The notes beneath the pieces were generated by a model. It did no database searches. It was given only the letters and a program-made list of their open reading frames with translations, and was not told where the DNA came from. Below, in pieces: positions 31,801-40,294 of a DNA stretch of 64,000 nucleotides. Every line of letters starts with the position of its first letter. Position 1 is the stretch's first letter. The position numbers were made by a program, and so were the translations under genes. The stretch comes from Eubacteriaceae bacterium (lineage in GTDB: Bacteria > Bacillota > Clostridia > Peptostreptococcales > Anaerovoracaceae): assembly GCA_902362805.1 (NCBI GenBank), contig CABIXY010000003.1, forward strand, positions 281,140 through 345,139, in the 5' to 3' direction.

Positions 31801-34768
31801 CGCGCTTAGCATCAGCAACAAAGAGTCCCTGGGAAACTATGTGAGTGTAAATATTGCCAATCTGGTTACGAGTCAGTACACCTTGGATGTATGGTTCTAC
31901 TTAGTGGAGGGAAGCAGTGACATGATCAGCCAGGAGAACGGAATTCGCATCGGCATAGAAAACGAGATGTTCTATTTCTATCACCCTGCGGCAGGACAGA
32001 AGGCTGTGCGGCCACTGGGGCCTTTGCCGCGGAAAAAGCAGTGGAATAATCTGCTGGTCAGCTATAACGGCAGCAAGGTTTCCTTTGTGCTGAACGGCGT
32101 TCCGGCAGGAGAAGCCGACGCCAGCGGCGCAGTCCTGATAGAGAATGCGCCATTTCGGCTGGGCTACAGCTTTCACGGCTATATACGCAGCTTCCGCTGC
32201 TGCAACTGCGTCCTTACAGCGGAGCAGTATAAAGATTACGTATATGAAACGGTTTATGACAGTGGGTCTATGACCAGCCTGCTGGCTTTCGTCGATTTCT
32301 CAAAGGAGGAAATGCCGGATATCAGCAACCACGGAGCTACGGCATCTCCTCACGGTTCCTGCGGAGTCATGAACTTGGTGCCTGTCTATCTGCCGTCAAA
32401 GGGAAAGTTTGCATCGGTTACTCTCGGAGGTGAAATCAATCCAGGAGGATTTGAGAGTGGAGAATTTTCCGTCTATATCAAGCTTTATCTCAGACCTTCG
32501 CTGAAACAGACGCAGGTGGTCTTTTCAAACGGAGATATTGGTGAAACGGGATCAGTCAGTCTTCATTTAACAGATCAGAACGATAAGATACAGTTCAAAC
32601 TGCAGCTGGGTTCAACAAGTATGTCCTTGGGGCCGCTTTTCGATGTCTTTCAGTGGGTAGACGTTCTCCTTACCTATGGCGGAGGCAAGGTAACAGCATT
32701 TTTTAACGGCACCCCGGTGACAGCGTCCCATTCCTTTGCCAAGAGACAGCAAAAAGGAGAATTCCGCCTGGGAAACGGCTTTGATTCGGCGAACCCTGAC
32801 ACGGACTTCACCTGTGAACAATACCTCTTTACAGCAGCTGTATTTGACAAGAAGCTGGGACAAGCCGATGCGGACAGCTTTTTGCAGAACCATCCTTACA
32901 TCTTTGAGGACGGTCTGACCGCGTTGTTTTCCTTTTCTCCGGAGCCAGCCGAGCTGATGACGTGCCGCCAGATTCATCTAGACGAGGACGATGTAATCTT
33001 GGCACAGAGAACTCTGGACAGTCTGTCGGGAGAGCCATATGATTACCGGATCAATTGGACGGAGCCTGTCGTATCAGATATGGGAAAATGGAAGGCAGAA
33101 TCCATCTGGGCAGGCTTGGCGGCCTATTATCAGTCTTGTGCAAATCTGACGCCGATGGTGAAGGAAAATCAAAAGCAGGCCGTCATCCACTCTATTGCAA
33201 GTGACACTGAGCTGCTGCAGACCTTTATTCCGGCATTAACCAGTGTCTCTCTGTCTGGAGAACTGTTTGCAAAGTGCCTTGCTGCGGCGCCGCAGAGAAA
33301 AATGGGCAGCTTGCTCAGAGCAGGAAGATTTTTGGGCACTGCCACCGCAGGAGCAGGAGGAAGCGGAGCAGCTCTTGCGAGCGGTCTGAGCCTGACCGGC
33401 GGCGCTGCTGCCGGTCTTGCCGAAATCGGAAAAGATTTGTTGGTACTCAATGCTTTGACATCTTTTTTCTTGCTGACCTTGGATATGGCAATGAAAGCAA
33501 TCAAAAATAAACGAAAGGACAAGCCAGACCATGACGATGACGACACGGATGTATCCCTGTCCATCACCAGCATGTCCTTCCAGCACAGTCCTGATAATTT
33601 CACGTCCAGTGCAGTTCGCTGCCGCACATGTGATGGCAGCGTATCCCCGCCCGAGTGGACCAGCGCCAAGAGAGAAGGTGCAGAAGCCGTATACATCGCA
33701 GATAAACTGCAGACCGTAAAAGTGAAAGTGAAATTCATCATCACGGATAAGTCCAAGAAGCCGACTCCGCCATATCATGTTTCTATTGAGGCATATGCTA
33801 CAGACAGCAGCGCAGTCTTCCAAAAACTGGAGTATTCGGCAAATGGACTAGCGGCCGGAGTCGAATATGAGGGCGAATTTACTGTAACAAAGGACAGTTG
33901 TGCCTGCAGTGGGCTCTTCTATCAAAATCTGGAGCTGTGGTGGAACTATACGATCAATGGCAATAGCGATACCCTGGCTAACACCAAAGTGTGCATCTAC
34001 TTCCTTCCGACTACGCCGACAGATCCGATTTATCTGGACCAGGAACACAAGGACCACAGCGTGCCGTTGGAATTGCTGCGGATTTTCTCAGAAAAACGGA
34101 CGATTCTCGAAGCCCGTGAAAGCACAGATGTAGATCAGGTTACGGCGGCGGACTTGAAGACCTATACGGATCAGATCTACGACTGTGCAGCGTTTAAGTA
34201 TAATCCCAACGCCCATCCCTTTGTGACAGTCTGTGATGTGAAGGAGAATGCAGCGCCGTACACCTTGCGCGGTTATGTGGACCTTTTGGACCAAAACGCT
34301 ATGCTGCGGGATATTGACCTCTATCGAAGAAATCCGGCCAGAGCTAAGACAGAGGCCAACTGTAACGTCTACGCCTGTATGCTCAGCTATAATTTCTCTC
34401 TTCACGGGATTTTTTCCACCGTCTGTATCATCACCGCGGATCAACCGATGGCAGCGCTGCAAACCAATGCCATTAAAGGAGCAGGTGCGGCCATGGCACA
34501 GGCGTTCCAATTCCGATATCACGCTATTGTCAAAGTACCGCCGCAGGCAGGTGTCACGGCACTGGTACACAACGCATATTACGATGCCTGCTGCCGGACG
34601 GCAGGCGGAGAAACCCTGGCCAATCTGACCTTCCGCAGTGATTTTACGAGCCCGCTGGTGCAGGCAGGAGAAGCGGCCACTTATCGCGGCAAAGTTTTCC
34701 AGCAGGGAACCTCTGCCGTAGAAGTGCGAAACATGCTGTGCGTACCATATGGCATCATCACGCCGTAG
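31769..34768 (+). CDS. 999-residue LamG / hydrophobic / transglutaminase-like protein
   Basis: No signal peptide. Residues about 10-165 and 205-385 are two concanavalin/LamG-like jelly-roll domains (YTLDVWFYLVEGSSDMIS, WNNLLVSYNGSKVSFVLNG; FSVYIKLYLRPS, VDVLLTYGGGKVTAFFNG). Residues 515-577 are Gly/Ala-rich and hydrophobic (GTATAGAGGSGAALASGLSL), followed by a Lys then Asp cluster (NKRKDKPDHDDDD). Residues 600-740 look like a beta domain. Residues 780-960 resemble a transglutaminase/papain-like cysteine peptidase: Cys865 in ANCNVYACML, His918 in YHAIVKV and Asp939 in AYYDACC, in the right order and spacing. GGAG is upstream of the ATG. The mixture of lectin domains, a membrane-like stretch and a cysteine-peptidase-like end is typical of effectors; that is inference. 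Stop TAG. Confidence 0.6.
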   Translation: MKDNMVKEAYNALSISNKESLGNYVSVNIANLVTSQYTLDVWFYLVEGSSDMISQENGIRIGIENEMFYFYHPAAGQKAVRPLGPLPRKKQWNNLLVSYNGSKVSFVLNGVPAGEADASGAVLIENAPFRLGYSFHGYIRSFRCCNCVLTAEQYKDYVYETVYDSGSMTSLLAFVDFSKEEMPDISNHGATASPHGSCGVMNLVPVYLPSKGKFASVTLGGEINPGGFESGEFSVYIKLYLRPSLKQTQVVFSNGDIGETGSVSLHLTDQNDKIQFKLQLGSTSMSLGPLFDVFQWVDVLLTYGGGKVTAFFNGTPVTASHSFAKRQQKGEFRLGNGFDSANPDTDFTCEQYLFTAAVFDKKLGQADADSFLQNHPYIFEDGLTALFSFSPEPAELMTCRQIHLDEDDVILAQRTLDSLSGEPYDYRINWTEPVVSDMGKWKAESIWAGLAAYYQSCANLTPMVKENQKQAVIHSIASDTELLQTFIPALTSVSLSGELFAKCLAAAPQRKMGSLLRAGRFLGTATAGAGGSGAALASGLSLTGGAAAGLAEIGKDLLVLNALTSFFLLTLDMAMKAIKNKRKDKPDHDDDDTDVSLSITSMSFQHSPDNFTSSAVRCRTCDGSVSPPEWTSAKREGAEAVYIADKLQTVKVKVKFIITDKSKKPTPPYHVSIEAYATDSSAVFQKLEYSANGLAAGVEYEGEFTVTKDSCACSGLFYQNLELWWNYTINGNSDTLANTKVCIYFLPTTPTDPIYLDQEHKDHSVPLELLRIFSEKRTILEARESTDVDQVTAADLKTYTDQIYDCAAFKYNPNAHPFVTVCDVKENAAPYTLRGYVDLLDQNAMLRDIDLYRRNPARAKTEANCNVYACMLSYNFSLHGIFSTVCIITADQPMAALQTNAIKGAGAAMAQAFQFRYHAIVKVPPQAGVTALVHNAYYDACCRTAGGETLANLTFRSDFTSPLVQAGEAATYRGKVFQQGTSAVEVRNMLCVPYGIITP

Positions 34769-34830
34769 GATGCAATTAGAAATGAAAACAAATAAATGAA
34801 AAAATATTTGTAATATGAAACAAAAAAATA

Positions 34831-34859
34831 TTGACAACCGCATCTGCTGGTAGTAAGAT
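34831..34859 (+). promoter_or_regulatory. Promoter of the T-box/oxidoreductase operon
   Basis: TTGACA (34831-34836), 17-base spacer, TAAGAT (34854-34859), about 30 bases before the start of the T-box leader. Confidence 0.75.
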
Positions 34860-34890
34860 ACATGTAAAGCAAAATGAAATAGAAACCAAA

Positions 34891-35139
34891 GACATTGACG
34901 GAGACAGTAGATTTACGCCGAAAAGGTCAGAGCGAACCGGGGATGGTGAGAGCCCGGCACCGAAGGTAGACGTTTTTCGAAGATCACTCCTGAGTTGCAG
35001 GGCAGAAAAGCCGCAATTGGCTCAGTAAGCGCTGACGGGCCTTCCCCGTAATCGGAAGAACATATGTTAGTATGTTGTGTAGCAGGTGGTTTAGCGAAGA
35101 TATTTTATCTCCGTCCTGATACAGGACGGAGTTTTTTTT
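34891..35139 (+). promoter_or_regulatory. T-box riboswitch, specifier ATC (isoleucine)
   Basis: The leader has the parts of a T-box: AGTA loop-E side near 34906, the distal stem-loop GGGGATGGTGAGAGCCC (34939-34955), a specifier loop reading CGAAG-ATC-ACTCCTGAG with ATC at 34983-34985, a T-box core GCAGGTGGTTTAGCG with TGGT at 35087-35090, and a terminator CTCCGTCCT/AGGACGGAG (35109-35131) with eight T. Uncharged tRNA-Ile would pair with ATC and TGGT to stop terminator formation, so the operon is expressed when isoleucine is short. Confidence 0.85.
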
Positions 35140-35203
35140 AATGGCTCTCGCCCCAATTTGCAGGGCAGGCATTCGTAGCAAATCCAAAGGAGGAACCAAC
35201 AAG

Positions 35204-35791
35204 ATGTGTAAGGACAGCAACACAGTAGAAATCAGATGGCATGGCAGAGGCGGCCAGGGTGCGAAGACGGCCTGCCTGCTGCTGGCAGACGTCTGCTTCA
35301 GCTCGGGGAAACAAGTTCAGGGATTTCCTGAATACGGTCCAGAGAGGATGGGGGCGCCGATTACCGCCTACAACAGAATTTCAGATGGACAGAACAGAGT
35401 CCACTCCAACATATATCACCCCGACTATGTCGTCGTAGTAGATGAGACACTGCTTCACTCCGTCGATGTGACAGCGGGGCTTTCAGAAGATGGTGCCATC
35501 ATCATCAACAGCAGCAAAGAACCAACTGAGCTGAGAGAACTGCTCGGCGGCTACAAAGGAAGAGTCTGCACCGTTGACGCGGAGAAAATTTCCGTTGCGA
35601 CTCTGGGGAAAAACTTTCCCAACACCCCGATGCTTGCGGCAACGGTCAAAGTCAGCAAGGTCGTAGAAAATGATAAGTTTTTGCAAGATATGGAAAGCTC
35701 TTTCAGACATAAGTTCGCGTCAAAACCGAACGTCATTCAGGGCAATATGGAAGCGCTGAAAATGTCCATGGAAGAAGTAAAAGTTGGTTAA
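35204..35791 (+). CDS. 2-oxoacid:ferredoxin oxidoreductase, gamma subunit
   Basis: A 195-residue gamma subunit of the pyruvate/2-ketoisovalerate ferredoxin oxidoreductase family (EIRWHGRGGQGAKTACLLLA, GFPEYGPERMGAPITAYNRI, VDETLLHSVDVTAGL). It is the CoA-binding part of the four-subunit enzyme that oxidatively decarboxylates a 2-oxoacid to acyl-CoA with ferredoxin, or the reverse. AAAGGAGG lies upstream of the ATG at 35204; a longer frame reaches back into the terminator and is rejected. First gene after the T-box. The Ile-type T-box suggests a branched-chain 2-oxoacid (Vor-type) rather than pyruvate. Confidence 0.88.
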   Translation: MCKDSNTVEIRWHGRGGQGAKTACLLLADVCFSSGKQVQGFPEYGPERMGAPITAYNRISDGQNRVHSNIYHPDYVVVVDETLLHSVDVTAGLSEDGAIIINSSKEPTELRELLGGYKGRVCTVDAEKISVATLGKNFPNTPMLAATVKVSKVVENDKFLQDMESSFRHKFASKPNVIQGNMEALKMSMEEVKVG

Positions 35792-35803
35792 GGAGATATC
35801 CCG

Positions 35804-36106
35804 ATGATAGAGGCAAAGAATATAAACGAACAGAGCCCTTGGCAGGAACTGACTCCGGGAGCGGAGATTTATGAGCCGGGCACATCAAAACTAGTAAATA
35901 CCGGAGAATGGCGAGTTCTGACTCCCATTTTCGACGAAGAGAAGTGCAAGCACTGCATGTTGTGCGTCCCATTTTGTCCGGACATATCCATTCCTGTAGA
36001 GAATGGAAAACGACTCGAGACAGATTTTTTCCACTGTAAAGGATGTGGCATCTGCGCTAAGGTCTGTCCTTTTGATGCGATTACCATGGGAAAGGAGGAA
36101 AAGTAA
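35804..36106 (+). CDS. 2-oxoacid:ferredoxin oxidoreductase, delta (ferredoxin) subunit
   Basis: A 100-residue 2x[4Fe-4S] ferredoxin subunit. The two cluster motifs are CKHCMLCVPFCP near residue 46 and CKGCGICAKVCP near 80, both with full CxxCxxCxxxC spacing. It passes electrons from the TPP site of the beta subunit to external ferredoxin or flavodoxin. Twelve bases separate it from the gamma gene, and its TAA directly abuts the alpha start, consistent with one transcript. Confidence 0.92.
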   Translation: MIEAKNINEQSPWQELTPGAEIYEPGTSKLVNTGEWRVLTPIFDEEKCKHCMLCVPFCPDISIPVENGKRLETDFFHCKGCGICAKVCPFDAITMGKEEK

Positions 36107-37300
36107 ATGGCAATAAAAGATAGGATGAGCGGCAACGAAGCTGTCGCTTATGCGATGAAGCAGATTAACCCGGATGTCATGGGGGCTTTTCCGATCACTC
36201 CTTCCACGGAGATTCCGCAGTATTTTTCAAAGTACATCGCTGACGGAGAGGTAGAGACAGAATTTGTCGCAGTGGAGTCGGAGCATTCCGCCATGTCTAC
36301 CTGTATCGGCGCATCAGCAGCCGGGGCCAGGGCTATTACGGCGACTTCATCAGCGGGACTGGCTCTGATGTGGGAGCTGCTTTACGTTGCGGCGTCCAGC
36401 AGACTGCCTGTCACCATGGCGGTAGTAAACAGAGCTTTGACTGGACCGATTAACATCAACAACGACCATTCTGATTCCATGGGCTGCAGAGACAGTGGCT
36501 GGATTCAGATTTATGCGGAAAACAATCAGGAGGTTTACGATAATTACATACAGGCTATGCCCATCGGTGAGCATTGCAGGCTGCCGATTATGATCTGCCA
36601 GGACGGTTTTATCACCAGCCACGCGGTAGAGAACATCGAACTGCTGGAGGACGAGAAGGTGAAAAACTTTGTCGGGACATATGAGCCGGAAAATTATCTT
36701 CTGAAGAAAGAAAACCCTCTGGCAGTAGGCCCTTATGGCATTTCACCTTACTATATGGAAGTCAAAAAGGCCCAGGCAGAAGCCATGAAAGAGGCAAAGG
36801 CGAGAATCATAGAGGTTGCAAAGGAATATGAGAAGGTTTCAGGCAGAAAGTATGGACTCTTTGAAGAATACAGGATGGAGGATGCAGAATGTGCGGTAGT
36901 GGTCATCGGTTCTTCTGCAGGTACTGGAAAAGACGCGGTGGATGCTCTGCGCGATGCTGGCAAGAAAGTAGGACTGATCAAACTGCGTGTCTTCCGCCCG
37001 TTCCCGATGGAAGAACTAGCTTGTGCACTGTCAAAAGTCAAAGCTGTGGCTGTCATGGACAAGAGCGAAGGCTTCTCCGCTTGCGGCGGCCCTGTCTTCG
37101 CGGAGACCAGATCGGCACTGTACGATGCTGCGAAGCGGCCGATGATGGTCAATTACGTCTATGGCCTCGGCGGCAGAGACGTTACAGTCGATACCTTTGG
37201 GGAGATTTACAGAGCGCTGTTCGAAATGATAGAAACTGGTGAAACAGGTGAAGTGTACAGACATATCGGTGTCAGAGATTTGGAGGAGCAGAAGTCATGA
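36107..37300 (+). CDS. 2-oxoacid:ferredoxin oxidoreductase, alpha subunit
   Basis: A 397-residue alpha subunit with the pyrimidine-binding domain of the TPP site. Typical marks: SGNEAVAYAMKQINPDVMGAFPITPSTEIPQY, EFVAVESEHSAMSTCIGASAAGAR, and NIHGDHSDS-like NINNDHSDSMGCRDSGW. The C-terminal domain starts near VVIGSSAGTGKDAVDAL. The order gamma, delta, alpha, beta is the standard one for archaeal-type four-subunit enzymes in Clostridia. It overlaps the beta gene by four bases (ATGA). GGAGG just upstream lies within the delta gene. Confidence 0.92.
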   Translation: MAIKDRMSGNEAVAYAMKQINPDVMGAFPITPSTEIPQYFSKYIADGEVETEFVAVESEHSAMSTCIGASAAGARAITATSSAGLALMWELLYVAASSRLPVTMAVVNRALTGPININNDHSDSMGCRDSGWIQIYAENNQEVYDNYIQAMPIGEHCRLPIMICQDGFITSHAVENIELLEDEKVKNFVGTYEPENYLLKKENPLAVGPYGISPYYMEVKKAQAEAMKEAKARIIEVAKEYEKVSGRKYGLFEEYRMEDAECAVVVIGSSAGTGKDAVDALRDAGKKVGLIKLRVFRPFPMEELACALSKVKAVAVMDKSEGFSACGGPVFAETRSALYDAAKRPMMVNYVYGLGGRDVTVDTFGEIYRALFEMIETGETGEVYRHIGVRDLEEQKS

Positions 37301-38226
37301 GCTACAGTTTGAAAACAGAATTAGAGAAGAAAGAGAGACTGGCGCCGGGTCACAGACTCTGTGCAGGCTGTGGTGCAGGTATTGCGGTCAGCGGCGTGCT
37401 CCGCGCATTAGACGAAGGTGACAAAGCAGTCGTTTCCAACGCCACCAGCTGCCTGGAGGTTTCTACTTTTATTTATCCATATACCGCCTATGAGGACAGC
37501 TACATTCACAGCGCCTTTGAAAATGCGGCGGCTATGACTGGCGGTGTGGAAACCGCATACAAAGTGTTGAAGAAAAAGGGCAAAATTGATGAAACTTATA
37601 AGTTCATCTGCTTCGGCGGAGACGGCGGCACCTACGACATCGGATTTCAGTCGCTGTCAGGGGCTATGGAAAGAGGCCACGACATGGTCTATGTCTGCTA
37701 TGACAACGAGGCATATATGAACACAGGTATTCAGCGTTCTTCCGCAACCCCACGTTTTGCCGATGCGACGACGACGCCTGTGGGCAGAGAGTCCTACGGC
37801 AAAGTACAGAACAAAAAAAATCTGACTGAAATCATGGCGGCACATAACATCCCTTACGCTGCCCAGACCACCTTCTTAGGCGATTTCAGAGATTTACATA
37901 CAAAATCCCATAAAGCAATCTATACTGAAGGTCCTTGTTTCCTCAATGTTCTCTCACCATGCCCCCGCGGCTGGCGGTACGAGATGGAGGACCTGGCTGA
38001 AATCTGTAAATTGGCGGTGGATACTTGTGTATGGCCGCTCTACGAGATTGAAGATGGCGTGTGGAGACTCAACTACGAACCGGCAAAGAAGCTGCCTGTT
38101 GAGCGCTTCCTCGAAAAGCAGGGCAGATTCAAGCACATGTTTGCAAAGGGCAACGAATGGATGATCGAAGATGCCCAGAAATACGTCGACGATCAATGGG
38201 AAAAATTGAAAAACAGGTGTGAATAA
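37297..38226 (+). CDS. 2-oxoacid:ferredoxin oxidoreductase, beta subunit
   Basis: A 309-residue beta subunit that binds TPP diphosphate and the proximal [4Fe-4S] cluster. The Cys pair LCAGCGAG near residue 23, SCLEVSTF near 52 and FGGDGGTYDIGFQSLSGAMERG near 107 (GDG...N TPP motif ending in CYDNEAYMNTGIQRS) are all present. It completes the enzyme. A strong terminator follows 13 bases later. Substrate preference (pyruvate versus branched-chain or aromatic 2-oxoacids) cannot be read from the beta sequence; the T-box evidence favours branched-chain. Confidence 0.92.
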   Translation: MSYSLKTELEKKERLAPGHRLCAGCGAGIAVSGVLRALDEGDKAVVSNATSCLEVSTFIYPYTAYEDSYIHSAFENAAAMTGGVETAYKVLKKKGKIDETYKFICFGGDGGTYDIGFQSLSGAMERGHDMVYVCYDNEAYMNTGIQRSSATPRFADATTTPVGRESYGKVQNKKNLTEIMAAHNIPYAAQTTFLGDFRDLHTKSHKAIYTEGPCFLNVLSPCPRGWRYEMEDLAEICKLAVDTCVWPLYEIEDGVWRLNYEPAKKLPVERFLEKQGRFKHMFAKGNEWMIEDAQKYVDDQWEKLKNRCE

Positions 38227-38239
38227 CCTCGTCATATGT

Positions 38240-38276
38240 AACTGCCCCGCAGCTCTGTCTGCCGGGCAGTTTTTTT
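38240..38276 (+). terminator. Terminator of the oxidoreductase operon
   Basis: AACTGCCC and GGGCAGTT form the stem with seven T following. Confidence 0.88.
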
Positions 38277-38391
38277 GACCAGAAATATCGTGAAAAGACC
38301 GTCTCCTTATCTTAAGAATTCTTAAGTAGTGTTTTTTCGCGATATCCGCTATAATAGAAGTAGAATACGTAATAGAAGGAAGGGAAAGAAC

Positions 38392-39258
38392 ATGACGAAA
38401 GATAGAAATCGTTCCATCGCCGTGATTGCCATGCTGGCTTTGGTCATAAGTCTGATACCGTCAATGGCTTTTGGCGCCGCGAAAACGGTGAAAGCAGTGA
38501 CGGGACTGGAAGTATATCAGATGTCTAACACCAGCGCAGAACTCAATTGGGATTATGTCAACGGTGCAGAAGGCTATAAAGTCTATAAGGCTGCCAGTAA
38601 GACCGGCAAATATACCCTTGTGAAAACCATTACAAGTGGAAAAAGGACGACCTTTACCAGCAGAAACTTGAAGCTGGGGAATACCTATTACTTTAAGGTC
38701 AAAGCGGTGGACACCATATATGGAAAGAGAACCCTGAGCAAAAAATTCAGCAACATCGATTCGGTAAAGATGGAGCAGTGTATACCAGATTATACTATTG
38801 ATTTCCCGAAGAAGCTAAATGAAGACGGCAGTCTGACCGTCACCATCACCAATAAGAGCAAAAAGGAAATCCAGCTTGCAGCATCCCCAGTCATTTTCAA
38901 CGACCTGAAGGATTGGAGCAAGGATGGGATTCTCTTAAAGGCAGTCAGATATGAGAATCTCAATACAGGAGATGTAGATACCGAATATCTGAATTATCCT
39001 TATTCTCTATTAAAAGGGGAGTCCGTGAAGGTCACCTATGAACTGAACAAAGAACTACAAGGGACGGTTTCTGGAATCAAAGGAGAGGAACCCCCGAAAG
39101 CCATCAATTACAAAGAAGGTGGAGAAGGCTTTGCCATTGGCCTCACCTACAGAGGACAATTTTTCTATATGGCGATACAGTATCCGGACGGACAGAAGTT
39201 GATGACTTTGGACGAGTATCTGCAGGAGATTCTCGATTCAATGGACGCAGCGAACTGA
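38392..39258 (+). CDS. Secreted fibronectin type III protein
   Basis: A 288-residue exported protein. Residues 1-30 are a signal peptide (KDRNRSIAVIAMLALVISL, cleavage near AFGAA). Residues 35-125 form one FN3 domain (VTGLEVYQMSNTSAELNWDY, GAEGYKVYKAASKTGKY, NTYYFKVKAVDT). Residues 135-285 form a beta-rich domain of unknown family (IDFPKKLNEDGSLTVTITNKS). A TATAAT box at 38350-38355 precedes the gene. Its terminator at 39272-39309 contains a copy of the SdpR operator. Function is unknown; a cell-surface role is likely. Confidence 0.75.
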   Translation: MTKDRNRSIAVIAMLALVISLIPSMAFGAAKTVKAVTGLEVYQMSNTSAELNWDYVNGAEGYKVYKAASKTGKYTLVKTITSGKRTTFTSRNLKLGNTYYFKVKAVDTIYGKRTLSKKFSNIDSVKMEQCIPDYTIDFPKKLNEDGSLTVTITNKSKKEIQLAASPVIFNDLKDWSKDGILLKAVRYENLNTGDVDTEYLNYPYSLLKGESVKVTYELNKELQGTVSGIKGEEPPKAINYKEGGEGFAIGLTYRGQFFYMAIQYPDGQKLMTLDEYLQEILDSMDAAN

Positions 39259-39271
39259 AATTGAAAAATAG

Positions 39272-39315
39272 GCAACATCTATTTAGAAAAAAATCTAAAT
39301 AGGTGTTGCTTTTTG
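39272..39315 (+). terminator. Terminator doubling as an SdpR-type operator copy
   Basis: GCAACATCTATTTAGA (39272-39287) pairs with TCTAAATAGGTGTTGC (39294-39309), with one G-T pair, and TTTTTG follows. The core CTATTTAGA...TCTAAATAG is the same as in the operator at 39333-39360. Confidence 0.75.
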
Positions 39316-39332
39316 TTTGCTGTCGTGTTAGT

Positions 39333-39360
39333 ATCTATTTAGAAAATTTTCTAAATAGAT
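39333..39360. promoter_or_regulatory. 28-bp perfect palindrome, operator of the ArsR/SdpR gene
   Basis: The arms ATCTATTTAGAAAA (39333-39346) and TTTTCTAAATAGAT (39347-39360) meet without a spacer. It lies 20 bases before the start of the ArsR-type gene, over the likely promoter, as expected of an autorepressor site. Confidence 0.8.
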
Positions 39361-39379
39361 GTCGGAGGGGGTGATTTTC

Positions 39380-39661
39380 GTGGGACTTCCGGAAACGTTT
39401 AAGGCGTTATCTAATCCGGTACGGCGCGATATTTTGATGATGCTGAAGAGCGGCAGGATGCCTGCGGGAGAAATAGCTGAGAATTTTGACATGACCGGGG
39501 CTACAATATCCCATCATTTGAGCCAGCTAAAAAATGCGGGCCTGATCTTTGAGACAAAAGAAAAGAACTATATTTATTATGAACTGAATACAACAGTATT
39601 TGAAGAACTGATGCTGTGGTTTTCACAGTTCAAGGGAGGCGACGATAATGAAGGAATATAA
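39380..39661 (+). CDS. ArsR-family autorepressor (SdpR-like)
   Basis: A 93-residue winged-helix repressor of the ArsR/SdpR group (ETFKALSNPVRRDILMMLKS, EIAENFDMTGATISHHLSQL, a Tyr-rich wing NYIYYELNTT). No metal-binding Cys is visible, which fits SdpR rather than metal sensors. GTG at 39380 follows GGAGGGG at nine bases; longer frames start inside the operator. The next gene encodes SdpI and overlaps by 14 bases. In Bacillus subtilis SdpR represses sdpRI until toxin is captured by SdpI. No SdpC toxin gene is in the window. Confidence 0.88.
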   Translation: MGLPETFKALSNPVRRDILMMLKSGRMPAGEIAENFDMTGATISHHLSQLKNAGLIFETKEKNYIYYELNTTVFEELMLWFSQFKGGDDNEGI

Positions 39662-40289
39662 AAAAACATTGATTATTTCATCTGTGGTATGCCTGCTGCC
39701 CCTGGTCATATCTGTGGCAGTATACAGCAAGCTGCCGGATCAGATTGCGATACACTGGGATGATGCGGGAAATCCAGATAATTACGCGGCCAAATGGCTC
39801 GCAGCTTTTGGGATGCCCCTATTTCTGCTGGCGATTCATCTGATTGGTATGATTACCATCCTTCACGATCCGAAGAAAAAGAATCAGTCCAATGCCATGC
39901 GCCTGCTCAGCTTCTGGCTGGTGCCAGTGCTCAGCGTGATTGTAGTGCCCATCACGCTTTTAATCGGCATGGGGCGGGATATTCCGATATCGACGGTCAT
40001 CACCATGATTGTCGGCATCGTGTTTATCGTTACGGGAAATTATCTGCCGAAAAGCAGACAGAATTATACGATTGGCATCAAGCTTCCATGGACATTGGCG
40101 GACGTGGATAACTGGAACAAGACACACCGTCTGGCAGGGGCGCTGTGGATATTAGCGGGTGTCTTTGTATTAGTAAAGCCGTTTCTGCCAATACAGTCAG
40201 GCCTTTGGTTTTTCTCTGTTCTGGCGGTCATGGTCTGCCTGCCAGTGCTCTACTCGTTTATTTTATATCTGCAAAAGGGGAATCGATAA
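39648..40289 (+). CDS. SdpI-family membrane protein
   Basis: A 213-residue protein with six or seven membrane segments. The N-terminal DUF1648 part reads LPDQIAIHWDDAGNPDNYAAKW, and the second half is the SdpI domain (GNYLPKSRQNYTIGIKLPWTL, DNWNKTHRLAG). In Bacillus SdpI gives immunity to the SDP peptide toxin and holds SdpR at the membrane. Here no toxin operon is nearby, so a signalling or orphan immunity role is possible. It directly overlaps the repressor gene and is regulated by the palindromes described above. Confidence 0.88.
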   Translation: MKEYKKTLIISSVVCLLPLVISVAVYSKLPDQIAIHWDDAGNPDNYAAKWLAAFGMPLFLLAIHLIGMITILHDPKKKNQSNAMRLLSFWLVPVLSVIVVPITLLIGMGRDIPISTVITMIVGIVFIVTGNYLPKSRQNYTIGIKLPWTLADVDNWNKTHRLAGALWILAGVFVLVKPFLPIQSGLWFFSVLAVMVCLPVLYSFILYLQKGNR

Positions 40290-40294
40290 ATGGA

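Noticed and set aside
33236..33823. 195-codon minus-strand frames in the LamG gene
   Set aside because: Overlap a long supported gene; Cys/Ser/Arg-rich shadow composition.
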